Origin: Sphingomonas piscis
Lineage (GTDB): Bacteria > Pseudomonadota > Alphaproteobacteria > Sphingomonadales > Sphingomonadaceae
Reading direction: 5' to 3'
Assembly (NCBI RefSeq): GCF_011300455.1
Contig: NZ_CP049869.1
Location: forward strand, 2,011,501-2,075,500
DNA: 64,000 nt
Shown here: piece after piece, positions 28,129-36,708 of the stretch
Position numbering within the stretch: position 1 is the first letter of the stretch
Layout: each line of letters opens with the position of its first letter
Program-made: the position numbers and the translations under genes
The notes under the pieces: model-generated
The model's input: the letters and a program-made list of their open reading frames with translations, nothing else
What the model was told of the DNA's origin: nothing
The model's database searches: none

Positions 28129-29412
28129 ATGCCGAATCCCATGGTTCCACCTCCGCAAAATCGAACGCGCATCGCCGCGCTGATCCTCAGTTGCGTCGGA
28201 TTGGTGCTGGCCGCGACGTCCGTGGCGGCGCTGTCGCAGGCGCCGCTTTCGGGGGCCGCAGTGGGCCCGGAAAGCGCATCTGACGCGCTGGCCCGCTACC
28301 TGCGCGTGCTTGCCGGCACGCCGCGCGATTTCCAGGCGCTGATCGGGGCAGGCCGCGCCGCGCTTGAGCTTGGCGACACGCAAGCCGCGGCCGGATTTTT
28401 CGGCCGGGCCGACGAGGTTTGGCCCACCAGTCCTTTGCCGCAGATCGGAATGGGCGCGGCGACGGCGCTGGACGACGATCCGCAAGGCGCACTTGCCTAC
28501 TTCCAGCGCGCCGAGCGGCTAGGGGCGCGGCCCGTCACGATGGGGGCGGATCGCGGCCTTGCCTACGACCTGCTCGGCCGCCATGCGGAGGCTCAGGCCG
28601 ATTACCGTGCAGCGTTGGCGGGCGCATCGGCGGACGAGGCGCGGCGACGCCTCGCGCTCAGCCTCGCCATCACCCGCGACAAGGCAGGCGCGCTGGAGGC
28701 TTTGGGACCGCTCCTCGCCCGCCGTGACACAGGCGCTATCCGCGCTCGGGCGCTGGTGCTTGCACTGACCGGCGACCAGACGGGGGCACGGCAAGCGATC
28801 GAGTGGAGCATGCCGGGCGGCTGGAGCCAGATGGCGCCGTTCCTGAGCCGCTTGAATTCATTAAGTTCCGCCCAGCAGGCGGCGGCTGTGCACCTCGGCG
28901 TGTTTCCTGGCAGCGGCCAGCCCGCAAGTGGCGGGCCGCTGATCGCGGGAACCGATCGCAACCGGCTCGCCGACATTGACGCTTTGCTGCGCGGCGCTCA
29001 GCCGCCGAGCACCTCGACAACTCAGTCGCCGGTTGCTTCCGTTCCGACGACATCGCCTCCCGTCGCCCCGACGGTCGCGGCCACGTCGCCGGTAACCGCC
29101 GGGACAGCGGTCCGACCGGCATCGCCAGGTACGCCGCAGCCCCGGCGCTTCTGGGTGCAGCTTGCAAGCGGCCCAAACCCGCAGGCGCTTCCCGAACTCT
29201 TCCGGCGCTCTCAACTTCGAAGCCGCGAGCTGCTGGATGGAAAGACCGGCTATGTCGCTGACGATGAAGGCCGCGCCCGGCTTCTGGTCGGGCCGTTCCG
29301 CAATGCACAGGATGCGCGGATTTTCGCCGAGGACCTTGCGGTCGACGGGGTTCGCGCGTTTAGCTGGGTCAGTTCCGAAGGCCAGGTCATCAGGAAAATT
29401 ACCACCGAATGA
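28129..29412 (+). CDS. TPR and SPOR domain envelope protein
   Basis: A 427-residue protein with a membrane helix near the N-terminus (about residues 14-36), TPR-like repeats (residues ~50-200; AYFQRAERLGARP and AQADYRAALAG are typical helices), a Ser/Thr/Pro/Val-rich linker, and a C-terminal SPOR domain starting RFWVQLASG. SPOR domains bind peptidoglycan strands lacking stem peptides, which collect at the septum. Its position after ftsZ and this domain suggest a role in division or envelope maintenance, but no specific function is known to me. The stop overlaps the dgt start as ATGA. Confidence 0.8.
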   Translation: MPNPMVPPPQNRTRIAALILSCVGLVLAATSVAALSQAPLSGAAVGPESASDALARYLRVLAGTPRDFQALIGAGRAALELGDTQAAAGFFGRADEVWPTSPLPQIGMGAATALDDDPQGALAYFQRAERLGARPVTMGADRGLAYDLLGRHAEAQADYRAALAGASADEARRRLALSLAITRDKAGALEALGPLLARRDTGAIRARALVLALTGDQTGARQAIEWSMPGGWSQMAPFLSRLNSLSSAQQAAAVHLGVFPGSGQPASGGPLIAGTDRNRLADIDALLRGAQPPSTSTTQSPVASVPTTSPPVAPTVAATSPVTAGTAVRPASPGTPQPRRFWVQLASGPNPQALPELFRRSQLRSRELLDGKTGYVADDEGRARLLVGPFRNAQDARIFAEDLAVDGVRAFSWVSSEGQVIRKITTE

Positions 29413-30569
29413 CATTGCTTCGCCACCTTGCCGCCGAACCATCACGGTCTCGCGGCAGGGCTTACCCGGAGGACGACTCCGGCCCGCGGGGTCCGCGCGA
29501 CGCCTTCCAGCGAGATCGTGACCGGATCATCCACTCGGTTGCCTTTCGGCGCCTTCGCCACAAGACCCAGGTGTTCGTCGCACCCGACGGAGACCACTAC
29601 CGAGTCCGCCTGACGCACAGCATCGAAGTCGCGCAGATCGGCCGAACCATTGCCCGGGCGCTCGGCCTCAACGAGGACCTCACCGAAGCTCTGTGCCTGG
29701 CCCATGATCTCGGCCACCCGCCCTTCGGTCACGCTGGGGAGGATGCGTTGACGGAGGCGCTCGCCGACGTCGGTGGTTTCGATCACAACGCTCATAGCAT
29801 TCGGTTGGTGACCAGGCTCGAGACGCCTTACCCGACGTTCGACGGACTGAACCTCAGTTGGGAGGCGCTTGAAGGTCTTGCCAAGCACAACGGGCCGGTC
29901 GTTGACCCGGGCTGGGCAATGCGCGAGGCCGACCGGGCGTTCGATCTGGAGCTCGAGACCTGGCCCAGCCTTGAAGCGCAGGTCGCCGCGATCGCCGACG
30001 ACATCGCTTATGACAATCACGACATCGACGACGGGCTGCGCGCGGGCATCCTGGACGTGGAGGCGCTTGCCGAGTTGCCGTTCGTCGCTGCGCACTGGAA
30101 CGACATCGCCTCGCGCCATCCGGGGCTTTCGCTTGAACGACGGCAGCGAGCGCTGGTACGCGATCAGATCGGGACCATGGTCGGCGACGTTCTGGACGAG
30201 ACGCGCCGACGCGTGCGGGACAGCGGAGTGGGATCGCTCGACGAGGTTCGCGCGGCAAAACGTTCGCTCGTCGGCTTCTCTACCGACCTTGCAAGCCAGG
30301 AACGGTCGCTGAAGACCTATCTTTACCGCAACCTATACAATGCCGCGGTTCTGCAGCCGGTCCGTTGTGAGGCGCAGCGAGTCGTGGGCAACCTTGCCCG
30401 CGTCTATAGCAAGGACTCGTCTCTTCTTCCGGAGAATTGGCAATGCCCGGACGACCCGGTGGCCGCAGGTCGTCAGGTCGGCGACTTCATCGCAGGGATG
30501 ACCGACCCCTTCGCCATTGCCCGCCATCGGGAACTGGTCGGGCCGGTCGAACTGCCCGACCGTTTTTGA
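29409..30569 (+). CDS. dgt: dNTP triphosphohydrolase (Dgt family)
   Basis: The enzyme splits deoxynucleoside triphosphates into deoxynucleoside and triphosphate and helps control dNTP pools. The 386-residue HD-domain protein has FRRLRHKTQVF, the first metal-binding histidine in RLTHSIEVAQIGRTIAR, and the signature LAHDLGHPPFGHAGEDAL, plus DDIAYDNHDIDDGL for the distal aspartate. It belongs to the shorter dGTPase-like type common in this class. It overlaps the SPOR gene by 4 bp and lies two genes before argS, a conserved neighbourhood. Confidence 0.94.
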   Translation: MTLLRHLAAEPSRSRGRAYPEDDSGPRGPRDAFQRDRDRIIHSVAFRRLRHKTQVFVAPDGDHYRVRLTHSIEVAQIGRTIARALGLNEDLTEALCLAHDLGHPPFGHAGEDALTEALADVGGFDHNAHSIRLVTRLETPYPTFDGLNLSWEALEGLAKHNGPVVDPGWAMREADRAFDLELETWPSLEAQVAAIADDIAYDNHDIDDGLRAGILDVEALAELPFVAAHWNDIASRHPGLSLERRQRALVRDQIGTMVGDVLDETRRRVRDSGVGSLDEVRAAKRSLVGFSTDLASQERSLKTYLYRNLYNAAVLQPVRCEAQRVVGNLARVYSKDSSLLPENWQCPDDPVAAGRQVGDFIAGMTDPFAIARHRELVGPVELPDRF

Positions 30570-30574
30570 CCCGG

Positions 30575-31138
30575 CTAGCGGACTGTCGGCTGAAACGCGG
30601 CGGCGTCGGCCTTCATTTTGTCGAGGGCCGCATTGCCGTCGCGGCTTGCCACATCGCACGGCTTGCCGACCACCGCCTGTTCAAAGGCAGTGCGCCGGTC
30701 ATAGGCAAACCACAACTTCTCGGCCGCCTGTGCCTCGGTCAGCGCCAGATATTTCGTCCATTCGGCGGCATCGGCGGGCTTGAGCGACGCAGGATTGAAG
30801 CGCGGCAGGTCAGCCGAAGCGGAGAAGTTGATGGCGGCCGAAGTGGCAGTGCACTCGGTTCCCTTTTTCAGCTGAGTCATCCGCGGGTTGGTCTTCCAGT
30901 CGGTGGTCGCGCCAAGCAATGCTTGTTGCGCGGGTGTCAGCGGCTTCTTCTTGGCAAGCGCCTTGGTGATGTCCTTGAGATCCTTTTCGGAAATATCGTG
31001 GTAGGTAATCTTGATACCGGGGAGGTCCCGAAGCGACCGGCCGGGCGCAGTCAAGGGAGCAGAAGGAACGGCAGCGGGTGAAGGGGTGGCCTGAACCGCG
31101 GCAAGCAGGACGGCGAAGCTAGTCAGCATAAGAATCAT
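30575..31138 (-). CDS. Secreted hypothetical protein
   Basis: A 187-residue protein with a signal-peptide-like N-terminus (MLTSFAVLLAAVQATPSPA), a Pro/Ala linker and a mature region with two cysteines (KGTECTATS and GKPCDVAS) that could form a disulfide. I recognise no family. The start is uncertain: ATG 31138 lies only 2 bases after GGAG, whereas ATG 31129 lies 11 bases after it; both give the same signal peptide. It is convergent with dgt (5 bp between stops) and divergent from argS. Confidence 0.65.
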   Translation of the reverse strand: MILMLTSFAVLLAAVQATPSPAAVPSAPLTAPGRSLRDLPGIKITYHDISEKDLKDITKALAKKKPLTPAQQALLGATTDWKTNPRMTQLKKGTECTATSAAINFSASADLPRFNPASLKPADAAEWTKYLALTEAQAAEKLWFAYDRRTAFEQAVVGKPCDVASRDGNAALDKMKADAAAFQPTVR

Positions 31139-31238
31139 CTCTCCAGTTTGCTCGGCTTCTAACCGGCTCGCACGAGCCAACAAGTCCATCGGACGTGATT
31201 TGGTGACGTCCCGTCGAAGCTGGGCTAGAGGGCGGCCC

Positions 31239-32996
31239 GTGACCCAGCCTCAAGACAGCAACCCGACCATCTTCGCACATTATTCAGCGCTCCTCGACGG
31301 TGCGCTCGACCAACTCGTTGACGAGGGCGGGCTTCCCGCCGGCCTCGATCGCCGCAACGTGGCGGTCGAGCCGCCGCGGGACTCAGCCCATGGCGATCTC
31401 GCGACCAACGCTGCAATGGTGCTTGCAAAGCCCGCCGGGACTAACCCGCGTGCTCTGGCGGAGTTGCTCAGGCCAAAGCTGCAGGCGCTGCCACGGATCC
31501 TTGCCGTGGATATTGCGGGACCTGGGTTCATCAACCTCCGGCTTGAGTCGGGCGCATGGCGTGAGGAGCTGCGCGCCATCCTGTCCCGAGGTGGCCGATA
31601 CGGTTTGTCGAGCGTGGGCAAGGACGAGCGGGTCAACGTCGAATATGTGTCCGCCAATCCGACCGGGCCGATGCACATGGGTCACTGCCGCGGCGCGGTT
31701 GTCGGCGACAGCCTTGCTCGCCTGCTCAGGGCGGCGGGCTTCCGCGTCACCAAGGAATATTACGTCAACGATGCCGGGGGTCAGGTCGACACGCTCGCCC
31801 GCTCGGTACACCTGCGCTACCGCGAGGCGCTCGGGGAAGAGATCGGCGACATCCCTGAAGGCATGTATCCGGGCGACTATCTGATCCCGATTGGGACCTT
31901 GCTCGCCAGCGAGTATGGCGACCGCTATGTGTCGGCACCCGAAAGCGAATGGCTGCAACTGTTCAAACAGCGGGCTTCGGCAGCGATGATGGACCTGATC
32001 CGCCACGACCTCGGCCTGCTCGGGATCCAGCACGACAAATTCGCTTCGGAAGCCGAGTTGCAGGCGTCCGGAGCGGTCGATGCCGCGATGGACAATTTGC
32101 GCTCGAAGGGCTTGGTCTACGAAGGCGAGTTGGAGCGGCCCAAGAGCCTCGACGAACATGACGAATGGGAGCCGGTCGAATTGACCCTGTTCCGATCGAG
32201 CCAGTTCGGCGACGACCAGGATCGCCCGATGAAGAAGTCGGACGGCAGCTGGACCTACTTCGGGGCCGACGCGGCGTACCACCTGCAGAAGGCGGAGAAC
32301 GCCGACCACCTCGTCAACATCTGGGGTGCGGATCACGCCGGAACCGTGAAGCGCGTGCAGGCCGCAGTGAAGGCGCTCACCGACGGCCGTGTCGATCTCG
32401 ACGTTAAGCTGGTCCAGATGGTGCGCCTGTTCCGCGCCGGCGAACCGGTGAAGATGTCCAAGCGATCCGGCAGCTTCGTGACCCTGGCCGACGTGGTGAA
32501 CGAGGTGGGCAAGGACGTGGTCCGCTTCATGATGCTGACCAAGCGCGCCGACACGATGCTGGATTTCGACTTCGCCAAGGTGGTTGAGGCGTCGAAGGAC
32601 AATCCCGTCTTCTACGTTCAATATGCCCACGCCCGCATCTCATCACTGAAGCGCAAGGCGGTGGACGCCGGGATCGACCTTTCAGAGGCGGCGGACCTCG
32701 ATCTGCTAGACGAGGCGGAACTCGGCCTAGTGAAAAAGGCGGCGCAATATCCGCGCACCGTCGAGAGTGCCGCGCTGGCGCACGAGCCGCACCGGATCGC
32801 CTTCTTCCTCTACGATTTGGCTGCCGAGTTCCACGCGTTGTGGAACCGCGGCAACGACGATCCTGCCCGCCGCTTCCTGCTGGAGGACAATCCACAGCTT
32901 TCTCGGGCGCGGCTGGAACTGGCGCTCGGGATCGGGCAGATCATCAGGAGCGGGCTCGACATCATGGGCGTCGAGGCCGCAGAGGAATTGCGCTGA
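31239..32996 (+). CDS. argS: Arginyl-tRNA synthetase
   Basis: ArgRS charges tRNA-Arg. The 585-residue class I synthetase has the N-terminal Add1 domain, the HIGH-type motif in NPTGPMHMGHCRGA and the KMSKS-type motif VKMSKRSGS, followed by the anticodon-binding domain ending near VEAAEELR. I use GTG 31239 (MTQPQDSNPT), which follows GAGGG by 6 bases, instead of an in-frame start at 31200 that would give an atypical basic extension. A SPOR protein gene follows 19 bp later. Confidence 0.96.
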   Translation: MTQPQDSNPTIFAHYSALLDGALDQLVDEGGLPAGLDRRNVAVEPPRDSAHGDLATNAAMVLAKPAGTNPRALAELLRPKLQALPRILAVDIAGPGFINLRLESGAWREELRAILSRGGRYGLSSVGKDERVNVEYVSANPTGPMHMGHCRGAVVGDSLARLLRAAGFRVTKEYYVNDAGGQVDTLARSVHLRYREALGEEIGDIPEGMYPGDYLIPIGTLLASEYGDRYVSAPESEWLQLFKQRASAAMMDLIRHDLGLLGIQHDKFASEAELQASGAVDAAMDNLRSKGLVYEGELERPKSLDEHDEWEPVELTLFRSSQFGDDQDRPMKKSDGSWTYFGADAAYHLQKAENADHLVNIWGADHAGTVKRVQAAVKALTDGRVDLDVKLVQMVRLFRAGEPVKMSKRSGSFVTLADVVNEVGKDVVRFMMLTKRADTMLDFDFAKVVEASKDNPVFYVQYAHARISSLKRKAVDAGIDLSEAADLDLLDEAELGLVKKAAQYPRTVESAALAHEPHRIAFFLYDLAAEFHALWNRGNDDPARRFLLEDNPQLSRARLELALGIGQIIRSGLDIMGVEAAEELR

Positions 32997-33015
32997 CCGG
33001 CGTTGAGAGACTGGG

Positions 33016-33660
33016 ATGACCGACCGCCACCCTTCCTATGACGAGCAGCTTCCCTGGCTTCAGCCGGTGGAGGATGAGGATGCGCCGTCCGGCATCTCGG
33101 CGAGCAAGATGCTGGCCTGGGTTGCAATCGTCATCGTCGGCGCGGCGCTGATCGCCGGAAGCTTCTTTCTGATCGGCCGCACCGGCTCCTCCGACATCGG
33201 GACCGGCGAGCCGGAACTGATCGCCGCCGAACCCGGCCCTTACAAGGTCAAGCCTACGGACCCGGGCGGGCTGGACGTCGCCGGTGAAAGTGAAACGGCG
33301 TTCCAGACAAGCGCTGGGGAGGACCATGACGCCCAGCTAGCCGGCCCGAATGGGGCGGCGCCGCCCGCGCCTCAGCCCAAGGCGCAGGAAGAAGAGGTGC
33401 CGGCGGCGGTTCCCGAGCTTGCGCCGGAACCTGCAACGCCCAGCGGGGGTGCCGTCATCCAGCTCGGCGCCTTCAAGAATAGCGGCCAGGCCGAACGTGC
33501 CTGGGCTGCTCTGTCTGCACGTTTCCCGTCTGTGGCGGCGCTCAACAAGATGATCGTGCCATTTTCCGGCGGCGTTCGCCTCCGCGCTTCGGGCGCATCC
33601 GCGAAGCAGGCCTGCGACGCCGTCCGCGCCGGCGGCGAAAACTGCTTCATTGCGCGGTAG
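33016..33660 (+). CDS. SPOR domain membrane protein
   Basis: A 214-residue bitopic protein: cytoplasmic start rich in acidic residues, a membrane helix (about residues 32-54, KMLAWVAIVIVGAALIAGSF), a Pro/Ala/Glu-rich periplasmic linker and a C-terminal SPOR domain (AVIQLGAFKNSGQAERAW). SPOR domains bind denuded septal peptidoglycan. It is placed between argS and nagZ, as in many alphaproteobacteria, and its target overlaps with the substrate area of NagZ. A C-terminal cysteine pair (KQACDA, GENCFIA) matches the disulfide seen in several SPOR domains. Confidence 0.88.
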   Translation: MTDRHPSYDEQLPWLQPVEDEDAPSGISASKMLAWVAIVIVGAALIAGSFFLIGRTGSSDIGTGEPELIAAEPGPYKVKPTDPGGLDVAGESETAFQTSAGEDHDAQLAGPNGAAPPAPQPKAQEEEVPAAVPELAPEPATPSGGAVIQLGAFKNSGQAERAWAALSARFPSVAALNKMIVPFSGGVRLRASGASAKQACDAVRAGGENCFIAR

Positions 33661-33664
33661 CGGC

Positions 33665-34672
33665 ATGCAGGCGGCAATCTACGGCCTTTCCGGATTCGTG
33701 CTGACACCGGAGGAACGGACGCTGTTCGCCAAGGTGCAGCCCGCCGGCTTCATCCTCTTCGCGCGCAATTGCGAAAGCCCGCAGCAGCTGCGCGCACTGA
33801 CCGACTCCCTGCGCGACCTTACCGGTCGCGACGACGTTCCGCTCCTTATCGACCAGGAGGGCGGGCGAGTCGCCCGCATGAAGGCGCCGGCTTGGCCCCT
33901 CTTCCCAACTGGCGAGGCGTTTGCCCGGCTTTACCGGCTGGCCCCGTCGTCCGCGATCGAGGCGGTGCGCGCGAATGCAAGGGCAATTGCCTTGATGCTC
34001 AAGGAGGCGGGGATCAACGTCAACTGCCTGCCTTTGCTCGACGTCCGGCAGGAGGGCGCGCACGACATCATCGGCGACCGCGCGCTGGGCAGCGAACCGA
34101 TGCAGGTTGCGGCCCTTGGACGCGCGACACTTGACGGCATGGCGTCGGCAGGCGTCGTCGGCGTCATCAAGCATATCCCCGGCCACGGCCGGGCGATGGC
34201 CGACAGCCATGTGGAATTGCCGGTCGTCACGGCGTCCGCCGATGAGCTGGAGACCGACGTTGAGCCATTCGAGCGACTGCGCCATGCCCCCATGGGGATG
34301 GTGGCCCACGTAGTTTACACCGCGTGGGACGCCGAGCGCCCGTCCAGCATCTCGCCGACGGTAATCCAGGGCATCATCCGCGAGCGCATCGGGTTTGACG
34401 GCTGGCTGATGAGCGACGACGTCAACATGGAGGCGCTGAGCGGAACGGCCGGCGAACGCGCTCGAGCAGTGGTCCTCGCCGGCTGCGACGTGGCACTTCA
34501 CTGCTCGGGGAAGATTGAGGAAATGCGCGAAGTGGCCGAGCTCGTACCGCCGATGAGCGTGGAGGGTGAGGCACGCCTTGCGCGGGCCATGGCTACCGTG
34601 GTGGCAGACGAGCGCGGCGACGACTTCGCGGCAGCCGTTGCCAAGCGCGATACCCTGCTGGCCCTTGCCTGA
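33665..34672 (+). CDS. nagZ: Beta-N-acetylhexosaminidase NagZ
   Basis: NagZ removes GlcNAc from anhydro-muropeptides in the cytoplasm during peptidoglycan recycling. The 335-residue GH3 enzyme has LIDQEGGRVAR, the catalytic histidine loop KHIPGHGRAMADSH and the nucleophile motif SDDVNMEAL. ATG 33665 is 4 bp after the SPOR stop; an in-frame start at 33650 overlapping that gene is less likely. In this class NagZ, ScpA, ScpB and Tat genes commonly follow each other. Confidence 0.95.
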   Translation: MQAAIYGLSGFVLTPEERTLFAKVQPAGFILFARNCESPQQLRALTDSLRDLTGRDDVPLLIDQEGGRVARMKAPAWPLFPTGEAFARLYRLAPSSAIEAVRANARAIALMLKEAGINVNCLPLLDVRQEGAHDIIGDRALGSEPMQVAALGRATLDGMASAGVVGVIKHIPGHGRAMADSHVELPVVTASADELETDVEPFERLRHAPMGMVAHVVYTAWDAERPSSISPTVIQGIIRERIGFDGWLMSDDVNMEALSGTAGERARAVVLAGCDVALHCSGKIEEMREVAELVPPMSVEGEARLARAMATVVADERGDDFAAAVAKRDTLLALA

Positions 34673-34706
34673 TTGCGCCTCAGTTCCGGGGCGCTAGTCT
34701 CCCGAC

Positions 34707-35462
34707 ATGGGGGACGAATCGTCGGGTGAGCTGCCGCTCCGGCACAATGAGGAACTGAACCTCAGCCTCGACGGCTGGGAAGGGCCGCTCGACCTGCTGC
34801 TCAATTTGGCTCGGGCGCAAAAGGTCGACCTTGCGCAAATCTCCATCCTGCAGCTGGTTGAGCAATATCTCGGCTATCTTGCCGAGGCACGGGCGCTCAA
34901 GCTGGAGATCGCCGCCGACTATCTGGTGATGGCGGCCTGGCTTGCTTACCTCAAAAGCTGCCTGCTTCTGCCGAAGGATCCCGAGCAGGACCCAAGTCCC
35001 GAGGAGGTCGCGCTTCGGCTTCAGCTCCGGCTCCAGCGGCTGGACGCGATGCGCGAAGCGGGGGCGCGCCTGATGGGCCGGGATCGGATCGGTCGCGACG
35101 TGTTCACGCGCGGGGCGCCTGAAGGTTTGCGGCTGGTCCGCAAGTCCGCCTGGCAAGTCCGCGATTTCGACCTGTTTGCGGCCTATGGTTTCGTCAGGGC
35201 GCGGACGCAGCCTGCGCTGCACGTGGTCCACGCCCGCGCCGTGCTGACATTGGAAGAAGCAATCGAGCGCGTGGCACGGATGATTGGCAGCGCGGTCGAA
35301 TGGACCAGGCTTGAGACCTTCCTACCGCCGACGCTTGACCCGCAGTTCCGTAAGTCGGCGCTGGCGTCCAGCTTCGTCGCGGCGCTGGAACTCGCTCGGC
35401 GCGGAAGGCTGGAGATTGCGCAGAAGGAGCCGTTCGCACCGATCGAGTTGAGAGCCGCCTGA
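34707..35462 (+). CDS. scpA: Segregation and condensation protein ScpA
   Basis: ScpA is the kleisin of the SMC-ScpAB condensin complex that compacts and segregates the chromosome. The 251-residue protein carries the N-terminal LNLSLDGWEGPLDLLLNLAR motif, the AADYLVMAAWLAYLKS helix, an acidic linker (DPEQDPSPEE) and a C-terminal winged-helix segment (FVAALELARRGRLEIAQ). Its stop overlaps the scpB start as TGATG. smc is not in this window. Confidence 0.94.
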   Translation: MGDESSGELPLRHNEELNLSLDGWEGPLDLLLNLARAQKVDLAQISILQLVEQYLGYLAEARALKLEIAADYLVMAAWLAYLKSCLLLPKDPEQDPSPEEVALRLQLRLQRLDAMREAGARLMGRDRIGRDVFTRGAPEGLRLVRKSAWQVRDFDLFAAYGFVRARTQPALHVVHARAVLTLEEAIERVARMIGSAVEWTRLETFLPPTLDPQFRKSALASSFVAALELARRGRLEIAQKEPFAPIELRAA

Positions 35463-36040
35463 TGGATGAATTCGCCCGTGCGGTCGAAGCCACCCTGTTT
35501 GCTTCCGCTGTTCCCCTCACCGTTCAGGAGATCGGCGAGCATTCGGGCGATGGCGATGTGGATGAAGCGCTGACTGCCTTGCAGGCGCTCTACGAAGGGC
35601 ATGGCATAGAGTTGGTCGAGCGTGGCGGACGCTGGCATTTCCAGACGGCGCCCGACCTCGCGCACCTGCTTCGCCGTACTCGCGAGGAGCCGCGCCGACT
35701 CTCGCGGGCGGCGACGGAGACCCTAGCCATCATCGCCTATCACGAGCCTGTCAGCCGCGCCGAGATCGAGGCGATCCGGGGTGTCCAGATCTCCAAGGGC
35801 ACGCTCGACGTTCTGATGGACTCAGGCTGGGTCCGGCCGGCCGGCCGCCGCGAGGCGCCGGGACGGCCGTTGCTTTATGCCACGACCGGAGAGTTCCTCA
35901 GCCACTTCGGCCTGCAATCGCGGCGCGACCTGCCTGGCATCGACGACCTCAAGGCGGCGGGTCTCCTCGATCCGCTGGACGAGGCGATGAACGGCTCCCT
36001 TGGACAACTGCAACTGGAAAGCGGCGACAAGGAGGACTAA
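35462..36040 (+). CDS. scpB: Segregation and condensation protein ScpB
   Basis: ScpB dimers bind the ScpA linker in the SMC complex. The 192-residue protein has the two winged helices of the family: [18 protein letters not shown] at the start and [22 protein letters not shown] in the middle, followed by [18 protein letters not shown]. Starts on the last base of the scpA stop, so translation is coupled. Confidence 0.94.
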   Translation: MDEFARAVEATLFASAVPLTVQEIGEHSGDGDVDEALTALQALYEGHGIELVERGGRWHFQTAPDLAHLLRRTREEPRRLSRAATETLAIIAYHEPVSRAEIEAIRGVQISKGTLDVLMDSGWVRPAGRREAPGRPLLYATTGEFLSHFGLQSRRDLPGIDDLKAAGLLDPLDEAMNGSLGQLQLESGDKED

Positions 36041-36072
36041 GAGGCACTCCAACCCTTCTCGGAGAGACTCAC

Positions 36073-36327
36073 ATGGGCGGTTTCAGCCTTTGGCATATCC
36101 TGATCTTCGCGGTGATCGTGCTGCTTCTGTTCGGCGGCAACCGCTTCTCGGCCATGATGGGCGACGTGGCAAAGGGCCTCAAGAGCTTCAAGCAGGGCAT
36201 GGCTGATGACGACAAGCCGGTAGAGCGGCATGAGAGCCGCCCCCTTCCGAGGTCGCAGGATCCGATCGACGTGACCCCGCGCCAGACCGACACGACCTCG
36301 ACGGCGCGCGAGGACGATCGGCGCTAA
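36073..36327 (+). CDS. tatA: Twin-arginine translocase subunit TatA
   Basis: TatA oligomers form the passage for folded proteins across the inner membrane. The 84-residue protein has the usual short N-terminal membrane helix ([18 protein letters not shown]), the FGGNR hinge, an amphipathic helix ([14 protein letters not shown]) and a polar tail. It is 32 bp after scpB and first in the tatABC group. Confidence 0.95.
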   Translation: MGGFSLWHILIFAVIVLLLFGGNRFSAMMGDVAKGLKSFKQGMADDDKPVERHESRPLPRSQDPIDVTPRQTDTTSTAREDDRR

Positions 36328-36339
36328 GATCGGACAGCC

Positions 36340-36708
36340 GTGTTCGGCATCGATTCTTCAGAGCTGCTCGTCGTGGCAGTGCTCGCTCTGCTGTTCATCG
36401 GGCCCAAGGAACTGCCTCGGGTCCTGATGACCGTTGGTCGATGGGTCGGACAGGTGCGGGGCTACGCCCGCCACTTCACCTCGGGGATCGAGAATGTCAT
36501 TCGCGAGGCGGAGCTTGAGGAGATGGAGCGCCGCTGGCGCGAGGAAAATGAGCGTATCATGCGCGAATTTCCCGCCCTTGAGGCTCCGGTCGTAACTGGC
36601 CAAGATCTACCGCCGCCCGCAGCCGAAGGGGGTTTGACGGAGCCGCAAACGGAGGATGCGACGCCCGATCAGCGTCACCTTCCGCCAGAGCAGCGCGAAC
36701 TGCCATGA
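36340..36708 (+). CDS. tatB: Twin-arginine translocase subunit TatB
   Basis: TatB forms the signal-peptide receptor with TatC. The 122-residue protein starts FGIDSSELLVVAVLALLFIG with the conserved glutamate, then GPKELPRVL, and a long charged amphipathic helix (EAELEEMERRWREENERI). GTG start at 36340. ATGA overlap with tatC. Confidence 0.95.
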   Translation: MFGIDSSELLVVAVLALLFIGPKELPRVLMTVGRWVGQVRGYARHFTSGIENVIREAELEEMERRWREENERIMREFPALEAPVVTGQDLPPPAAEGGLTEPQTEDATPDQRHLPPEQRELP